Of a DNA stretch of 64,000 nt, positions 32,467 to 43,225 are shown piece after piece. The position numbers and the translations under genes were made by a program. This stretch comes from Asterella californica (lineage: Eukaryota; Streptophyta; Marchantiopsida; Marchantiales; Aytoniaceae), in contig JAYKYS010000009.1 of assembly GCA_036924285.1 (NCBI GenBank), forward strand, positions 2,170,001 to 2,234,000, given 5' to 3'. The stretch's first letter is position 1, and each line of letters begins with the position of its first letter. Under the pieces are notes generated by a model that ran no database searches, had not been told where the DNA came from, and saw only the letters and a program-made list of their open reading frames with translations.

Positions 32467-35400
32467 TCTTGCAGCCTCTGGAGCAGTTTCCTTCTGCTCA
32501 CCACCAACAACCTCCACCGCTACTGTGTGTAAAACTTCTGCAGTTCTAGCTGCAAACTCCACACTCTCTTCTATGACATCCCATGATGTCCAAGGATGAC
32601 GAACTCCACGTGCCTCGCCCCCAGCCTTTGCCTCCACCGACCCGGTAGGCAAAGAGCTCAAGAGTGCTCGAGCAGTAACACCCGTCGATCGCATCCGACG
32701 CTGCTCAGCCAATCCAAGGCTAACAATCCATGTCAAGCAATTCAAGTCCATTGCTTGACCCAATACTTGACGACGTGAAGCCTCCGACACCGAAGCTACT
32801 GCCGTCGTACCCGTAGTGAAACCCATCGCTCGCTCTCTCTCATCGGCATTGGGCTCCACCAACTGCCATAATTGAGCATCCCACACAAGCCCAGGTCCTC
32901 CATCTCTGTAAGCATGTGACGCTGGAAAGCTTACCAATGTGGGTAATGCTACCATGGGCCGTCCCACTAGGTTCACCACTGCCATGGGTGACCTATCGAC
33001 GACTCTCACTACTTGAGATCGTCGTCCTGCATCCAAGATGCTATCAACCGTGAGGTGCGCTGGTCGTCTCACTCCATCGTGTGCGCGCTTAAGCACCTCT
33101 CTCGGTAACAAGTTCGTCCACCACAACCGTGGACGATGTGCACGAGATCCCACTCTCGCTGCATCCAACAACACTGCTGGTCCAACCCAAGACCGCACTT
33201 GGTGCACACTCGCCATCATATGTGTACGAGCATCACCCAACAAAGGAACGTTCTCCAAGATGTACGCTGGAGAATCCACCTGATGCATCTGGAGATGTCG
33301 TAAGATCCGTAACATCTCCCAGAACATCCTAGATCGCGGGTCATGTAAACCCTGACCTCTCCCTGCACGCGTGTGACCTTGACATGGCCATCCGGCTATC
33401 ACCAAGTGAATGGTGCCCACAAACGTGAGATCCTGCGCCCTCAGCAGCGAAATATCCGACGGTAATGCTTGCTGGTATCCTCTAACAGCTGATATGGGCA
33501 ACAACTCAGGATATCTCTGCACCAAACGTGCCACATGTCGCAATGAGATGCGTCTCGCAATCTCATCTCTCTCCACATACAAGTATCGCTGTACTTGTAT
33601 ACCTGCTTGCAATACCGCAGCCAAACCTGTGCTGATCCCTCCAAACAGCTCCAGCACACATACACCTTCCTCTGGATACTGCCACACAATGGGAGTCGTA
33701 TCCAACGGTGATAAGGTCACAGGGCCAGTAGCAGGAACAACCCTTTGTTCCTCTACTGGTGGTACAAAAGCTTCACTCCAAGCCTGCTGCACCAACTGAT
33801 CAGCATACTGCTGCAACTCTCCACTCGAACTCCAGAGTGGAACATCCAAGGCAGATGGTACTAACGTAGACATGCTAGGCATGTCCTCCACCTCCTCATA
33901 GATCGGAGTATCCTCCGCATGGGCATTACCCTCCAACAACTCGTCCGGCCAAGTGATGATCGAACTGAACCCTGCAACGGATGCCATCGTTCCTGGTGTA
34001 GGCTCCGTCGTCCCAACTCTAGCACTGAACCGCACTGGTAAGCGGCTCACTCGTCCCTCACCGGACTGCCAACCTGGTCTGTAAGATGCTGTCTCTGCCC
34101 AATAGTCAATCACGAACCCCATAGGGTACAACACAGCACCTCCCACCAATACATCATAAGACTCTGCGGCTGTAACAATGGCCTTGGCCTTCACCATAGA
34201 GCCATCCGTGGGGTGATCTGGCCGAACTCTCACCGTCAACATCTCCCGTGTCATGTGTAGAGCCGTACCTCCTGATCCCCCTAGAGATGTCTGCAACTGG
34301 AATGGACATCTCTCTATCTCGGACTTCTTCAGACCCAAACCAATACACGCCGCCTTTCCCAACATTAACGGTTGGGCTCCAGAGTCTAACAAGACCTTCT
34401 GGGGTCGATACACTTTCCCTGAAGGTGCCACCAAACAGAAGATACCACTTCTGTTGTCCAACAACACCACACCTGGTGCCAAACTAGCACGGTCAATCGC
34501 CGGCCTAGCTGGTAACTCATCTAACCTAGCAGCCGCCGCTTGCCAAGTACCACTGGTAGCTGTCCTGATCCTCGACTCCATGGACACGTCTACCGTCTCT
34601 CGCTGAACTACTTCAGCACTAGAGGTAACTACATCCTCGCTCTCACTGAGCGTGGCCGCCAACTGGAACACTGGAGCCAAGTTGACTCCCAATGCCCTCA
34701 TATCCGTGGCTGAGAATAGTGGGGCTCGCAAAACTGCTGTAGCCGCCCCCAACATCGGGTTCGACGTCGCATCCACAGACGTCGACGGTGGACTCACATC
34801 ACACCCACTCCTGGATGTCGATGCCTCCAACTCTACTGCACCATCGGTAGGTCGTTTAGGAACCATAGATGTGGTCCTCAACGCCTCCGATAACGTGAAC
34901 GATTGGGGAAGCCTGGCTTGTCTACCAGCCTCCCCGCGTTGTGGATCCAACTCCACTGACGCGCCTCGTGGCTCAGAGGCACGCACTGCACCTCTAGTCA
35001 CTGCTGCAGATGCCTCAATCTGCGCCACACCAGCCATGAAGTCGAAGTCACCTCCTTCTCCTCCATAAGACGTGGAAGCCTCTGTTCCACCTGATCTCCG
35101 CTGAGCCATAGCCATACTAGCTATCCTCTGCTCCAACTGCTCAATCCGAGCAGCCATACCTGCTTCCGACGTTGTAGCAGGCGGTGGACCGACCGGTCCT
35201 CTCCCAGGTGCTGGACCTCTACCTCCAGCTCGACCACCACGGCCTCCCTGAGCTCCTCCGCCTCGTCCACGATCAGCCTTCCCTTGCCGCAACTCGGGAT
35301 GGAGATCAAAACAACGGTCACTACTGTGACCAGGTCGTCCGCAATGCTCACATTGCCTAGGTACTGCTGGAGACGTCCCTGATGTCCCTGACGTCTCATA

Positions 35401-36501
35401 ACCTCTCCTCTGTGGACAGTCCCTCTGCTGATGAGGACCATCACACGTCCAGCAAGGACCCGCTTGCTGCTGACTAGAGAAGGACGGCATGGGCTTCTGC
35501 CCACCAGATCCTCCAACACCTCCCTGCGATCGTGACTGCTCTGCACGATCCTTACCACCACCACCACCACGCTGTTGCGTAGCCTGTGATCCTCGAGAAG
35601 AGGTGGTCGCTCCATGTGGTGTCTCCTTGCTGAACCCAGCAACCACCACCCTCTCCTCCACCATGTTGAGCTCAATCCGCTCAGCCAGACTAAAGACAAC
35701 CGCCAACGTCGGAGCGGTATCTCTAAGAAGAGTAGCATCTCTAACTCTCCTACGCAGCTCCCGGTCTAGTATCCCATACCAGAACTGGACTGCCTGTGCT
35801 TCCGTCACCCCTTGGGTAACGCTGATCAACCGCCTCATGCGAGTAAACGCCTCGCGTAGGCTCTCTCCAGTCTTCCGCTGGAACTCCTGCAGACTCCTCA
35901 ACTTGTCGGTCCGCACACCCTGATAGTTCTTCCTCAAACATTGGAAGAACTGAACCACAGGGTTAAACCCTGGTGGTATCCCGCTCACACTACCACCCGC
36001 TCCACTACCTGTGGACGCACCGCTGGTAGTAGGTACTCCGCCACCTGCGGCTGTACCACTGCTACTGGCACCCGAACTCGCAGGTGCTACGCCTCCCGAA
36101 ACTGCGCCAGTAGTGATAGAAACGTAGTTGGGAGACCAATGTTGTCTCCACAACTCGATCTCAACACTGTAATCTCGCCTGAACTCATGATAATCGTCCA
36201 TCGGCGGTCCCTCCAAGTGCTGGAACAAACCCTTCCACGCCATGAAGGGTGTAAACAGCTGTGGGTTCCGCATCTGCTGCAGATCGCACCAACTGTCGAA
36301 CTCCTGGATGAAGTCATCCAGCTCAATGGTACCAACTGTACCCGAGTAACGTCGAGGCCCCTTCGTGGCCCCATAGATCTCGTCCATGTCCCACAACAAC
36401 GGTGTGGTGACACTAGACTCACCACCAGAAAACGCGCTGTCTGCGTCTGACTCGTCCTCTGGAACAACCGACGGCAATGGTGTAGGTAGTCGGTACCTCA
36501 C
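32464..36501 (-). CDS. Gypsy gag-protease-DNA (cytosine-5) methyltransferase polyprotein
   Basis: A frame of 1,345 codons. The first codon shown is GTG and no in-frame ATG precedes it, so the true start may be the ATG at 36387 (codon 39). Residues about 178-290 are a retrotransposon gag domain (FNPVVQFF, LQEFQRKTGESLREAF). Zinc knuckles: C350/C353/H357/C362 (H spaced by three) and a canonical CCHC at C384/C387/H392/C397, then an RGG-rich tract. Aspartic protease: LLDSGA (D706). Residues about 946-1262 form a DNMT3/DRM-like methyltransferase: motif I LELFGGISTGL, motif IV GWPCQGH with catalytic C1040 (TGT at 33384-33382), motif VI ENV (1083-1085), motif VIII SRAHRPRLWW, motif X RRQVLGQAM. It ends at an amber codon (32466-32464) followed by CAGTCA. 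The methyltransferase is not a usual part of gypsy elements. Confidence 0.93.
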   Translation of the reverse strand: MRYRLPTPLPSVVPEDESDADSAFSGGESSVTTPLLWDMDEIYGATKGPRRYSGTVGTIELDDFIQEFDSWCDLQQMRNPQLFTPFMAWKGLFQHLEGPPMDDYHEFRRDYSVEIELWRQHWSPNYVSITTGAVSGGVAPASSGASSSGTAAGGGVPTTSGASTGSGAGGSVSGIPPGFNPVVQFFQCLRKNYQGVRTDKLRSLQEFQRKTGESLREAFTRMRRLISVTQGVTEAQAVQFWYGILDRELRRRVRDATLLRDTAPTLAVVFSLAERIELNMVEERVVVAGFSKETPHGATTSSRGSQATQQRGGGGGKDRAEQSRSQGGVGGSGGQKPMPSFSSQQQAGPCWTCDGPHQQRDCPQRRGYETSGTSGTSPAVPRQCEHCGRPGHSSDRCFDLHPELRQGKADRGRGGGAQGGRGGRAGGRGPAPGRGPVGPPPATTSEAGMAARIEQLEQRIASMAMAQRRSGGTEASTSYGGEGGDFDFMAGVAQIEASAAVTRGAVRASEPRGASVELDPQRGEAGRQARLPQSFTLSEALRTTSMVPKRPTDGAVELEASTSRSGCDVSPPSTSVDATSNPMLGAATAVLRAPLFSATDMRALGVNLAPVFQLAATLSESEDVVTSSAEVVQRETVDVSMESRIRTATSGTWQAAAARLDELPARPAIDRASLAPGVVLLDNRSGIFCLVAPSGKVYRPQKVLLDSGAQPLMLGKAACIGLGLKKSEIERCPFQLQTSLGGSGGTALHMTREMLTVRVRPDHPTDGSMVKAKAIVTAAESYDVLVGGAVLYPMGFVIDYWAETASYRPGWQSGEGRVSRLPVRFSARVGTTEPTPGTMASVAGFSSIITWPDELLEGNAHAEDTPIYEEVEDMPSMSTLVPSALDVPLWSSSGELQQYADQLVQQAWSEAFVPPVEEQRVVPATGPVTLSPLDTTPIVWQYPEEGVCVLELFGGISTGLAAVLQAGIQVQRYLYVERDEIARRISLRHVARLVQRYPELLPISAVRGYQQALPSDISLLRAQDLTFVGTIHLVIAGWPCQGHTRAGRGQGLHDPRSRMFWEMLRILRHLQMHQVDSPAYILENVPLLGDARTHMMASVHQVRSWVGPAVLLDAARVGSRAHRPRLWWTNLLPREVLKRAHDGVRRPAHLTVDSILDAGRRSQVVRVVDRSPMAVVNLVGRPMVALPTLVSFPASHAYRDGGPGLVWDAQLWQLVEPNADERERAMGFTTGTTAVASVSEASRRQVLGQAMDLNCLTWIVSLGLAEQRRMRSTGVTARALLSSLPTGSVEAKAGGEARGVRHPWTSWDVIEESVEFAARTAEVLHTVAVEVVGGEQKETAPEAAR

Positions 36502-38287
36502 CCCACTTCGTGTATACCCACTGTCGGAGAAGTCCCCACCAGAACCTCCCGAGAACTCCGTGATGAGAGAATCCCGCTAGCACACTCCCCAACCGGAAGT
36601 CGCAATCTCCGTCACCACCGTAACCATCACTTGCCTAACCCCGCTCCTACTGAGCTCACCTATCCCCTACTAGGACGGTCAAGGTAAGGGCAACCTGTAC
36701 CTGCCATCACCACAGGCAGCCTCTCACGGTCTGTTGGTCGTCACTCCAACCGCACCGTGAGAGAGACAAAGGTAGTCTGACTGGTCCGCAACTCCAGCCT
36801 CACTACCGACAGCACACTGGAGTGAACTCACTCCGGAAATCAAGCGCCAACACAAGCAAACGCGGCGCACAAACAGGAAGCAGAATATGGAGGGGTTCCA
36901 ACCACAAGAAGTCCAAACGATAACCCTCCACACTCAAACATTCACATAAAGAGAAATCCAGCCCCACCCGGACTGACGTCTCCTCGTCGGTGACCACATG
37001 CACAATATATGGTCACCAACTGTCGTAACTGACACTGGAGGTCACTAACTAGATGTCCACACCTCTAGTAGCTCCAAAAACATCCACGTGGTAGCTCTAC
37101 TAGCTCACCCAAGACAACTGCCACCAACTGCCTACATACGCGTCTCTACGGTATAGACAAACACTACCACAACTATAGCTTGCCCCTAATACTATGGGGT
37201 TGCCCTACCACTCCTCTAGGAACGTGCGAGAAGGTCTCCTACTACCTTAAACAAGTCCATAAGTACTTGCACGCATCCCTGTAGGACACCAAGAGCTATT
37301 GGTCTAGTGGTAAAGCCAAAGCTAAGACTAAAAAGTCAGGAGTCCAGGTCCAGAAATAGTGTTGGGATGGGTGACCAGCTGGTTTTATCCTTCCCACACA
37401 CTAGAACTTGGATACCTCTCTCACGCACGCCAGCAAGCTGGCTTGCGGCGGGCGCGGGCTCGGGCTCAGGCTCAGCTCCGCTCCGCCTCCGCTCTCACGC
37501 CTCCGCACTCACGCACCTCTGCTCCTCGAAGCCTCTAAACGCCTCCTAACACGCACTCCACACCTCGACACTCCCACACCCTAAACAGGTACAACACACA
37601 CCAAGGGACTCGGCTCCAACTCGAATTGCAGAAGATTGCACCAAAAGAAGCTCCAAAACAGCGAAAACAGCTTGCGGGTGCACACGGGTGACCAAAATCT
37701 GACGTAAAACAGCAAGAACCTCCAAATCCAACCCGAAAACCACCACAACAGATTCGCGAATGCACAAGACACACTTCGCGAATGCACACACACACAACAA
37801 AACTCCTAAACTCAAGTTTCCACAACAAATTGCACCAAAATCTGACGTAACTAGCCTTTTGGTACTTTCGGGTCACACGACAGCGAACTTCGACATGCCA
37901 TAACTTCTTCAATCCTCGACCAAACTCCACGAAACTTAGTGCGCTAGAACCGTCTCTCCAATGCGCTTCCAAAGAGCCCACTCCGGCCTGACATTGCCAA
38001 GTACTCCGTCTGCAACGCCCAAATGCGCAACCCGGCTCCAACAACACACTTCAAGAACATTCCGCAAAATTTCTGCAGCGCTTCCGCATGACAGAAATCT
38101 GCACTCGACCCCAACAACAGCAAATCGATCTGCGACCAGCAATCACCTCAATCACAGCGACAACTCGATCACAGCTTCAACAACCAAGCACGAACGACGA
38201 CGCCCGAAGATACCAGCGGACGATTTCAGATTTCAGATCAGCGAGCTCTTACTGAACTCCGCCTCGACCTGCACTGAGTTCTTTGAG
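36502..38287 (-). other. Gypsy 5' leader / divergent LTR region
   Basis: About 1.8 kb between gag and the right 294-bp repeat. It has no long coding frame on the element strand and is not matched at the left end. It contains a short direct repeat (ccaaaatctgacgtaa near 37692 and 37835), a repeat of ttcgcgaatgcaca (near 37752 and 37776) and a 5S/tRNA-like segment. The junction acgacag-ttggtgacc near 37010-37030 recalls an LTR end plus primer site, but I could not match a tRNA. Confidence 0.6.
37291..37398 (+). repeat. 5S rRNA/tRNA-like segment (SINE-like) in the gypsy leader
   Basis: ttgggatgggtgacc followed by ctgg (37362-37382) closely matches the box C region of plant 5S rRNA genes. Seventy bases upstream, tggtctagtggtaaag resembles a tRNA box A. 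Both read on the plus strand, opposite to the retrotransposon. It may be a 5S-derived SINE inserted in the leader, or element-borne RNA polymerase III promoter sequence as known in Cassandra elements. Confidence 0.45.
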
Positions 38288-38581
38288 TAATCTGTATGAA
38301 GAGATTACTATCTCCAACACTACAACAAGGATCACTCACAAACGGTCAAGCCAAACCCACTCTAAACACGAAGAGAATCCGGGTTACACTCAACTAGACT
38401 ATCCACCATAGCCTGGAGCTTGAAGGCTCAACTCAAAGAACTAAGGCCTCCAAGCCCTACCTGCGAAGTTTACCCCTAGTGGGCTCTCTCCCCAACTCGC
38501 CCTAACGGCACTAACGGCCTTACCGGGATGCGCCACTTCGCACTCGGTCAACCTAGTCGAGGTGCCCAAACTGACGTGACA
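38288..38581 (-). repeat. 294-bp terminal repeat, right (5') copy
   Basis: Matches 28763-29056. On the minus strand it starts TGTCACGTCAG at the outer boundary next to the tctc target duplication. The inner edge continues into sequence unlike the left end. Confidence 0.88.
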
Positions 38582-39971
38582 TCTCCCTTATGAATTGACA
38601 ATACGATCTCTTCATTAACTAATTTTTTATCTCTTACACGTGAAATCGTTACTCTGATTAATAGATTTCTCTACTACATAAACAAACGGGCAAAATGAGT
38701 GAAAACCAAGTAAGAAACCCTACGGTGTTTTTCTACGAGCACATCCGGAGGTTCTCTCAGAAAACATCTGCAATGGCTTGGGCGAAGTAGTAACCTTGGA
38801 GGTTAACTAGTTCATTTTGTTAAACATAGGTGCAAGTGAAATAGGTATTTTTTATTCAATAGAAGAAAATTTTAAAAGTTTATTTTTGTAAAAATATGGT
38901 AGTTTATATCTTTTTTCAAGCTTTAAAATAAAAGAAATTTCTGGAAAATTCAAGAGTGATATTTTAACTAAAAATACCTCTTTTTGTATTTAACTAAAAA
39001 TAAAATATTTTATTTTATTTGCACCACGGCTTGACTCGCAAGTGGAAAAAAAATCGAAGTAAACCCTCGAGGTAGTAACTCTCTCCTGCGAGTCAAAAAT
39101 CTTAGAAAACTTTCCAACTTTGATACACCTAAAAGCTGCTTGTGGAAGCAACATGAGTCTCTCTTGTAGGGAAACTTCAGTTCATGCCGTGCACGCCAAA
39201 TAGGACCAAATAATATGCATCCAAAGTACACAAACAGGAAAGAGGAAGAAAATGACAAACGTTTAAACAAGAAGAAAATAATCATGAACGATTGGCTTAC
39301 AACTGTCTTAAAAAAGTGTGTGAAAAATTCAATGTGGAGGGAAAGCATAAAGCGCACATGAGAAAAGAGCAAATTCTCACTTTCGTCAAAGTTCACTTCA
39401 CTATAATTTGATGAAAGATAAAATGCACATCAGAGAGAAAATATTGATCGACAGGGTCTACTACTTGTCTCGGACTTCTAATATAGCTTCACTTATTTAC
39501 ATTACTAAATTTAGATTTCTAAATTTAGATCATTATATTTGTTATCTTTAGTTAAATCCGTAAGTGAATCAGGCGAACAAAACCCTTCTTTGGTATAAAG
39601 AGCTGTTTCAAGCGTGTAAGCTTTACTTTATAGTCTAATCTTTCTAAAAAACAATTAGAACAATTAAAACTCTTTGTATATTCTTCTCTCCCGAACATGG
39701 AAGAGATGAAATGCATTCATATCCAGAGATGGACTAATATACAACAATATACATGCTTTATGAACTTTTCGAGAACTTTTGCTCCTTTAATGATATAAGA
39801 AAAGATATATGTGTTAAATAACAATTCTATACCAAGAAGTGCATTTAAATTGTAATTATGAATAAATAAATAAGAATACCGTTAAAAGAATCTGGACAGC
39901 TCTATCCCGAAAACAATTCCCCGCTACTCCAAACATCACTCTGACTTTCATGAAAGAATCTTAACATTCAA
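38582..39971. other. Old repeat DNA between the gypsy element and block X
   Basis: AT-rich. It contains tttttctacgagcacatccgg (near 38730), a diverged relative of a phrase in block Z (near 28375), so it is probably part of an older element of the same family into which the gypsy inserted. No gene recognised. Confidence 0.45.
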
Positions 39972-40570
39972 AAACATAAACATCGAGTATTTGTGTCCTA
40001 GGGGCTTATATGTGGTCGGAGAACCAGGATTACTCTTTGCGTCATAGATCCGAGACAAATGGTGAAAGCTAGAGAGTCTTTTTATATGAAATCGTTTCAA
40101 CTTCTAATTGTTTGGATATCCAAGTAGTTACATAGTCTAGGTTAAAAAAACATACCTCATTTTTCTTGGATAAACCTTTAGATCCAAGGATTGAGTAGCT
40201 CTATTAGTATTACTGTGAAATCCATTTATAGAGTAGTCACAACCATTCAGGAAATAGTGTTTATTATGATAGGATCCAAAATTACATGTAGTTGAATCTT
40301 TACCCGTCAAGAACTACAATCATCACTATCATTCTGAGTCTTAAACCCCCTCCGGGTATAAAAGGTCCTAATGAGAATATACTCTTTAGAATAGTTTTTT
40401 CAATTCAAAATCTCTCTTTCGAATAGGAGACTTTTCTGGAAAACAAAAAAGTAGAAATTTAACAAACTGAGTTTTGATAATACTTAGATCAGAAATGCAA
40501 CGCTTTCTTTATCATTTTCTAGCATCATCTACTACGACAATCTTAGAAATTAGACTCAAACGTTATGAAA
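39972..40570 (+). repeat. Repeat block X, copy 1 (inverted copy at 56822-57428)
   Basis: From ataaacatcgagtatttgtg to the tcttagaaatta phrase, it matches the reverse strand of 57428-56822 with scattered substitutions and small indels. It follows block Z directly in the inverted copy but is separated here by the gypsy-containing insertion. Confidence 0.8.
40357..40365 (+). promoter_or_regulatory. TATA-box-like motif in block X
   Basis: TATAAAAGG in the context ctccgggtataaaaggtcc is kept in the inverted copy (57015-57022). That suggests a promoter within the repeat, for instance an LTR or element promoter. Confidence 0.4.
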
Positions 40571-40919
40571 AGCACAGTTTGCTCTGTAATCCAGAAGTTC
40601 GCATTTCACTTCTGCGGACATCAAAAAGTGAAGAGTCTGGGTAGTGAAGAGTCTGGGTCTGGGTGAACAACCTCTACAAACAAAATCGACTAAAACCGAG
40701 AGAGAGAGAGAGATAGATACGTGAATGGGAGTCCATCTGGTTCGTGGGGTACAAGAGTTTTCCATAAAACAAGTTGGAGGTTAAATACAATCGGTAGGAG
40801 GAAGGGTGATGCACACCATGTATTTACTAGTATGCAACAAAAAGTATTGACTCGCTTCAGAGTATGAACAACTTCCATGGCCAAAAACCTTTGAGAAGGA
40901 AGGGGAAGGGCACTCCTGC

Positions 40920-42092
40920 ATAAAATATCAATGAAGAATTTATCTATCAATTGTCAAGTTAATAACTTAAGTTATATTTTTTAGAAACTAATATAATAAA
41001 TAATTCAAATTTTACGTTAACATGATGCACTTTCTCACTTCCATATCAAGAACTTCTCTTTCATAGTTTGATCTAAAATATGAACTTTGGTTTTCTTGTG
41101 TTGACTTAAAATCACTTACAAGGAGAAAAGATCAACTTGAAGTATGAATAGTTTTATAAAATAAAAGTACTATACTAGTAAAAATGAAAGTTTTTAAATA
41201 AGACATTTATACTTTCTAAAATACAAGATGAAATATACAATATAAAATAGTTTATCTTAAAAGCAACAGGATTTTTAAAACTTTATAAAACTCTATTAAA
41301 GATTTCTGTTGATTTTGTTCTACTTGCACATATTCTCAACAAAAACAACAGTAAACCCATGGAATGCATTACGTGGCTGCCAATATTCTTAAACTTTAAT
41401 GAAAAACTGTTAGGTGTGAGCAAAATAAGAGGTGATGTGAAGAACCCCTAAACAATGATTAAGATCAAGCAAGTGGAAAAAGAAAACTGAAAGTTCTTGG
41501 TCAAGCAGAAGCATTGCAAGTACGGATAGATTGCAGGTCATTCATATCATAACTTATACAATTTCTGAAAATTTCAACTTTTTTAAGTTCAACAATGACT
41601 AGCAATTTTAAATGGGAGTTGACGGGACTGGTAAATTAAGAGTATTGGTAAAAAAGAAAAGAAAAGAAGAGAATTCTTCTTTTGCTTTTGTAGATGAAAG
41701 AGTATAGTAGAGTTAGGTCCATTTGGTCAAAAGATAATTGTCAAAATTATAGCGAATTGTCTCACAAATTTTCTTGACTAAAGAACGAAATCATGCTTTG
41801 CTACTTTAGGATAAAACCTCAAACCGTTACCATATTAACACGACATATACATGGTCTAGTAATAACATGATTCCCTTTCATTATGTAAAACGGATCTAGA
41901 AAATACCAAAAATTTGCAGAACAAATCATTGTACTTAAAAACAAAAAGTTATTCGTTCTTGTGTGAAGCAGTGGTCCGCTGTTTACTGCATTCTCTTTCT
42001 TTTCAGAAAAAGTACATATTACAGTTCTGTAATTTTCTTATTATTGTTTTAAGAGTTTTACCTCATTGCGTTATGAGCTGAAAACTCGTTTA
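40920..42092 (+). repeat. Repeat block Y, copy A
   Basis: AT-rich segment of about 1.17 kb beginning near aaaatatcaatgaagaa and ending at ctgttaa. It matches 50090-51299 (same strand) and the reverse strand of 56010-55130. No coding potential is visible. The copies differ by small indels and point changes. Confidence 0.85.
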
Positions 42093-43225
42093 CTGTTAAA
42101 CCACTACAGTCGCTACATTAGCGGTGGATCCACCTGTCGCTAATCAGTTTTAACTATAACTAAATGAGATTAGTCGGAGGTGGAGCTCCCACCACAATTG
42201 CGGTTACACCGTTCTCTGGATTTCTCCAACTTTTTTCTGCGCACCCGGTCTCAAAAGTTCCATCTAGGGGAGATCTACAATTTGCAACACTGACCACAAA
42301 AATGGACATCTGATAGCTGTAGAATATTTGAAAATGTTCACGATCACTGTGAATCAATTCGAAAATTGAATTGGTATTATATCCAAATCATATTTGATAA
42401 AAGAGCTATTCTGCATTCTAGAAGAACTTCAAAAATTTTCCCGGACCAGAATAACTGCCAACGAGAAAATTTCCGGCGTGAGCAAAAGCTGGAACTGTAT
42501 TTCCCGGAGATAAAATGATATTTAAAATGACACTATTATTGTCAGGCATTCATAAATGAAGCACTGACAATATTGTCTGGCTGTGACTTAGGACCCAGCT
42601 GTCCGTTGTGGTTGGATCTCGGGTCAGGTCGTCCCTCCTCAAAGCATGAGGTACCAGATATCGGAGAAGTCTTGATTGGACTTCTCCACTGGTTCATTTC
42701 AGATTTTTCTCTTTGGTTCACAGCTTTGTCTCCGGGTTCGAAGTCACTCTATTTTGTGCGAGTTACCAGGCTTAGAGCACTTAGTGTTGTCTGAACTAGT
42801 GGTAGTGTAGTTTTTATTGTTTTTAGTATTTTGGCACAAGGCTATTTTATTTAGTTTCAGTATCTTCAAAGTAGTGTTCAGTTGGGTTCATTCACTATCT
42901 AGTATTTTTGGCTGACTTTTGGTGTGTTCTTTTTAGAGCTATTTGACCTCGGGACTGATAGGGGTTATCTTTGTCTATTGTTAGAGTCATTTTCTATTAG
43001 TTGTTGAATTTTAGTGATTCAAGATGTTGGATACATGTTTTAGAGTAGAGATGGGCTTGATTTCATAGAGGGTTAGTTGTAGTTATTTATTTGTAGAGTT
43101 TTGATGTTAGATGTAGTACTTTATTATATTTTCTCTAGAAGTTTTTACAAGTTTTATTCTTAGGATTGGGTGATATCCACGGAGGGTTTTCACTTTAGTC
43201 AACGGTATGTATAATACCTCCACGT
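42093..43225. other. Region upstream of the transposase-like pseudogene
   Basis: Contains an open frame of 73 codons (42573-42794) followed by a T-rich stretch to 43190 that looks like an intron. It may hold the first exon of the decayed gene that follows, but I cannot prove it. Confidence 0.35.

Larger units (their letters stand above)
28656..38581 (-). mobile_element. Ty3/gypsy LTR retrotransposon encoding a DNA methyltransferase and a PHD finger
   Basis: This element of about 9.9 kb lies on the minus strand. Its ends read TGTCACG... (from 38581) and ...ACGACA (to 28656), with the short duplication tctc (28652-28655 and 38582-38585). Order: 5' terminal repeat, leader, gag-protease-methyltransferase ORF (32464-36501), amber stop, RT-RNase H-integrase-PHD ORF (29338-32433), purine tract, 3' terminal repeat. 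The order RT-RH-IN is that of Ty3/gypsy. Catalytic residues are all present and no frameshift was found, so it is young. The terminal repeats are not simple: 294 bp is shared by both ends, a 109-bp repeat brackets only the left copy, and no standard tRNA primer site was found. It split repeat block Z-X when it, or a larger nested insertion, entered. Confidence 0.92.

Noticed and set aside
29388..36450. Numerous plus-strand frames across the gypsy element
   Set aside because: Antisense shadows of the gag and pol ORFs.
37000..37030. tRNA primer-binding site at ttggtgacc on the minus strand
   Set aside because: The adjoining bases do not complement any tRNA 3' end I know (no T-arm-like sequence), so it is not called.
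42105..42160. cactacagtcgctacattagcgg resembling a DNA-transposon terminus upstream of the transposase pseudogene
   Set aside because: No inverted counterpart was found downstream of 45400, so it cannot be paired as a TIR.
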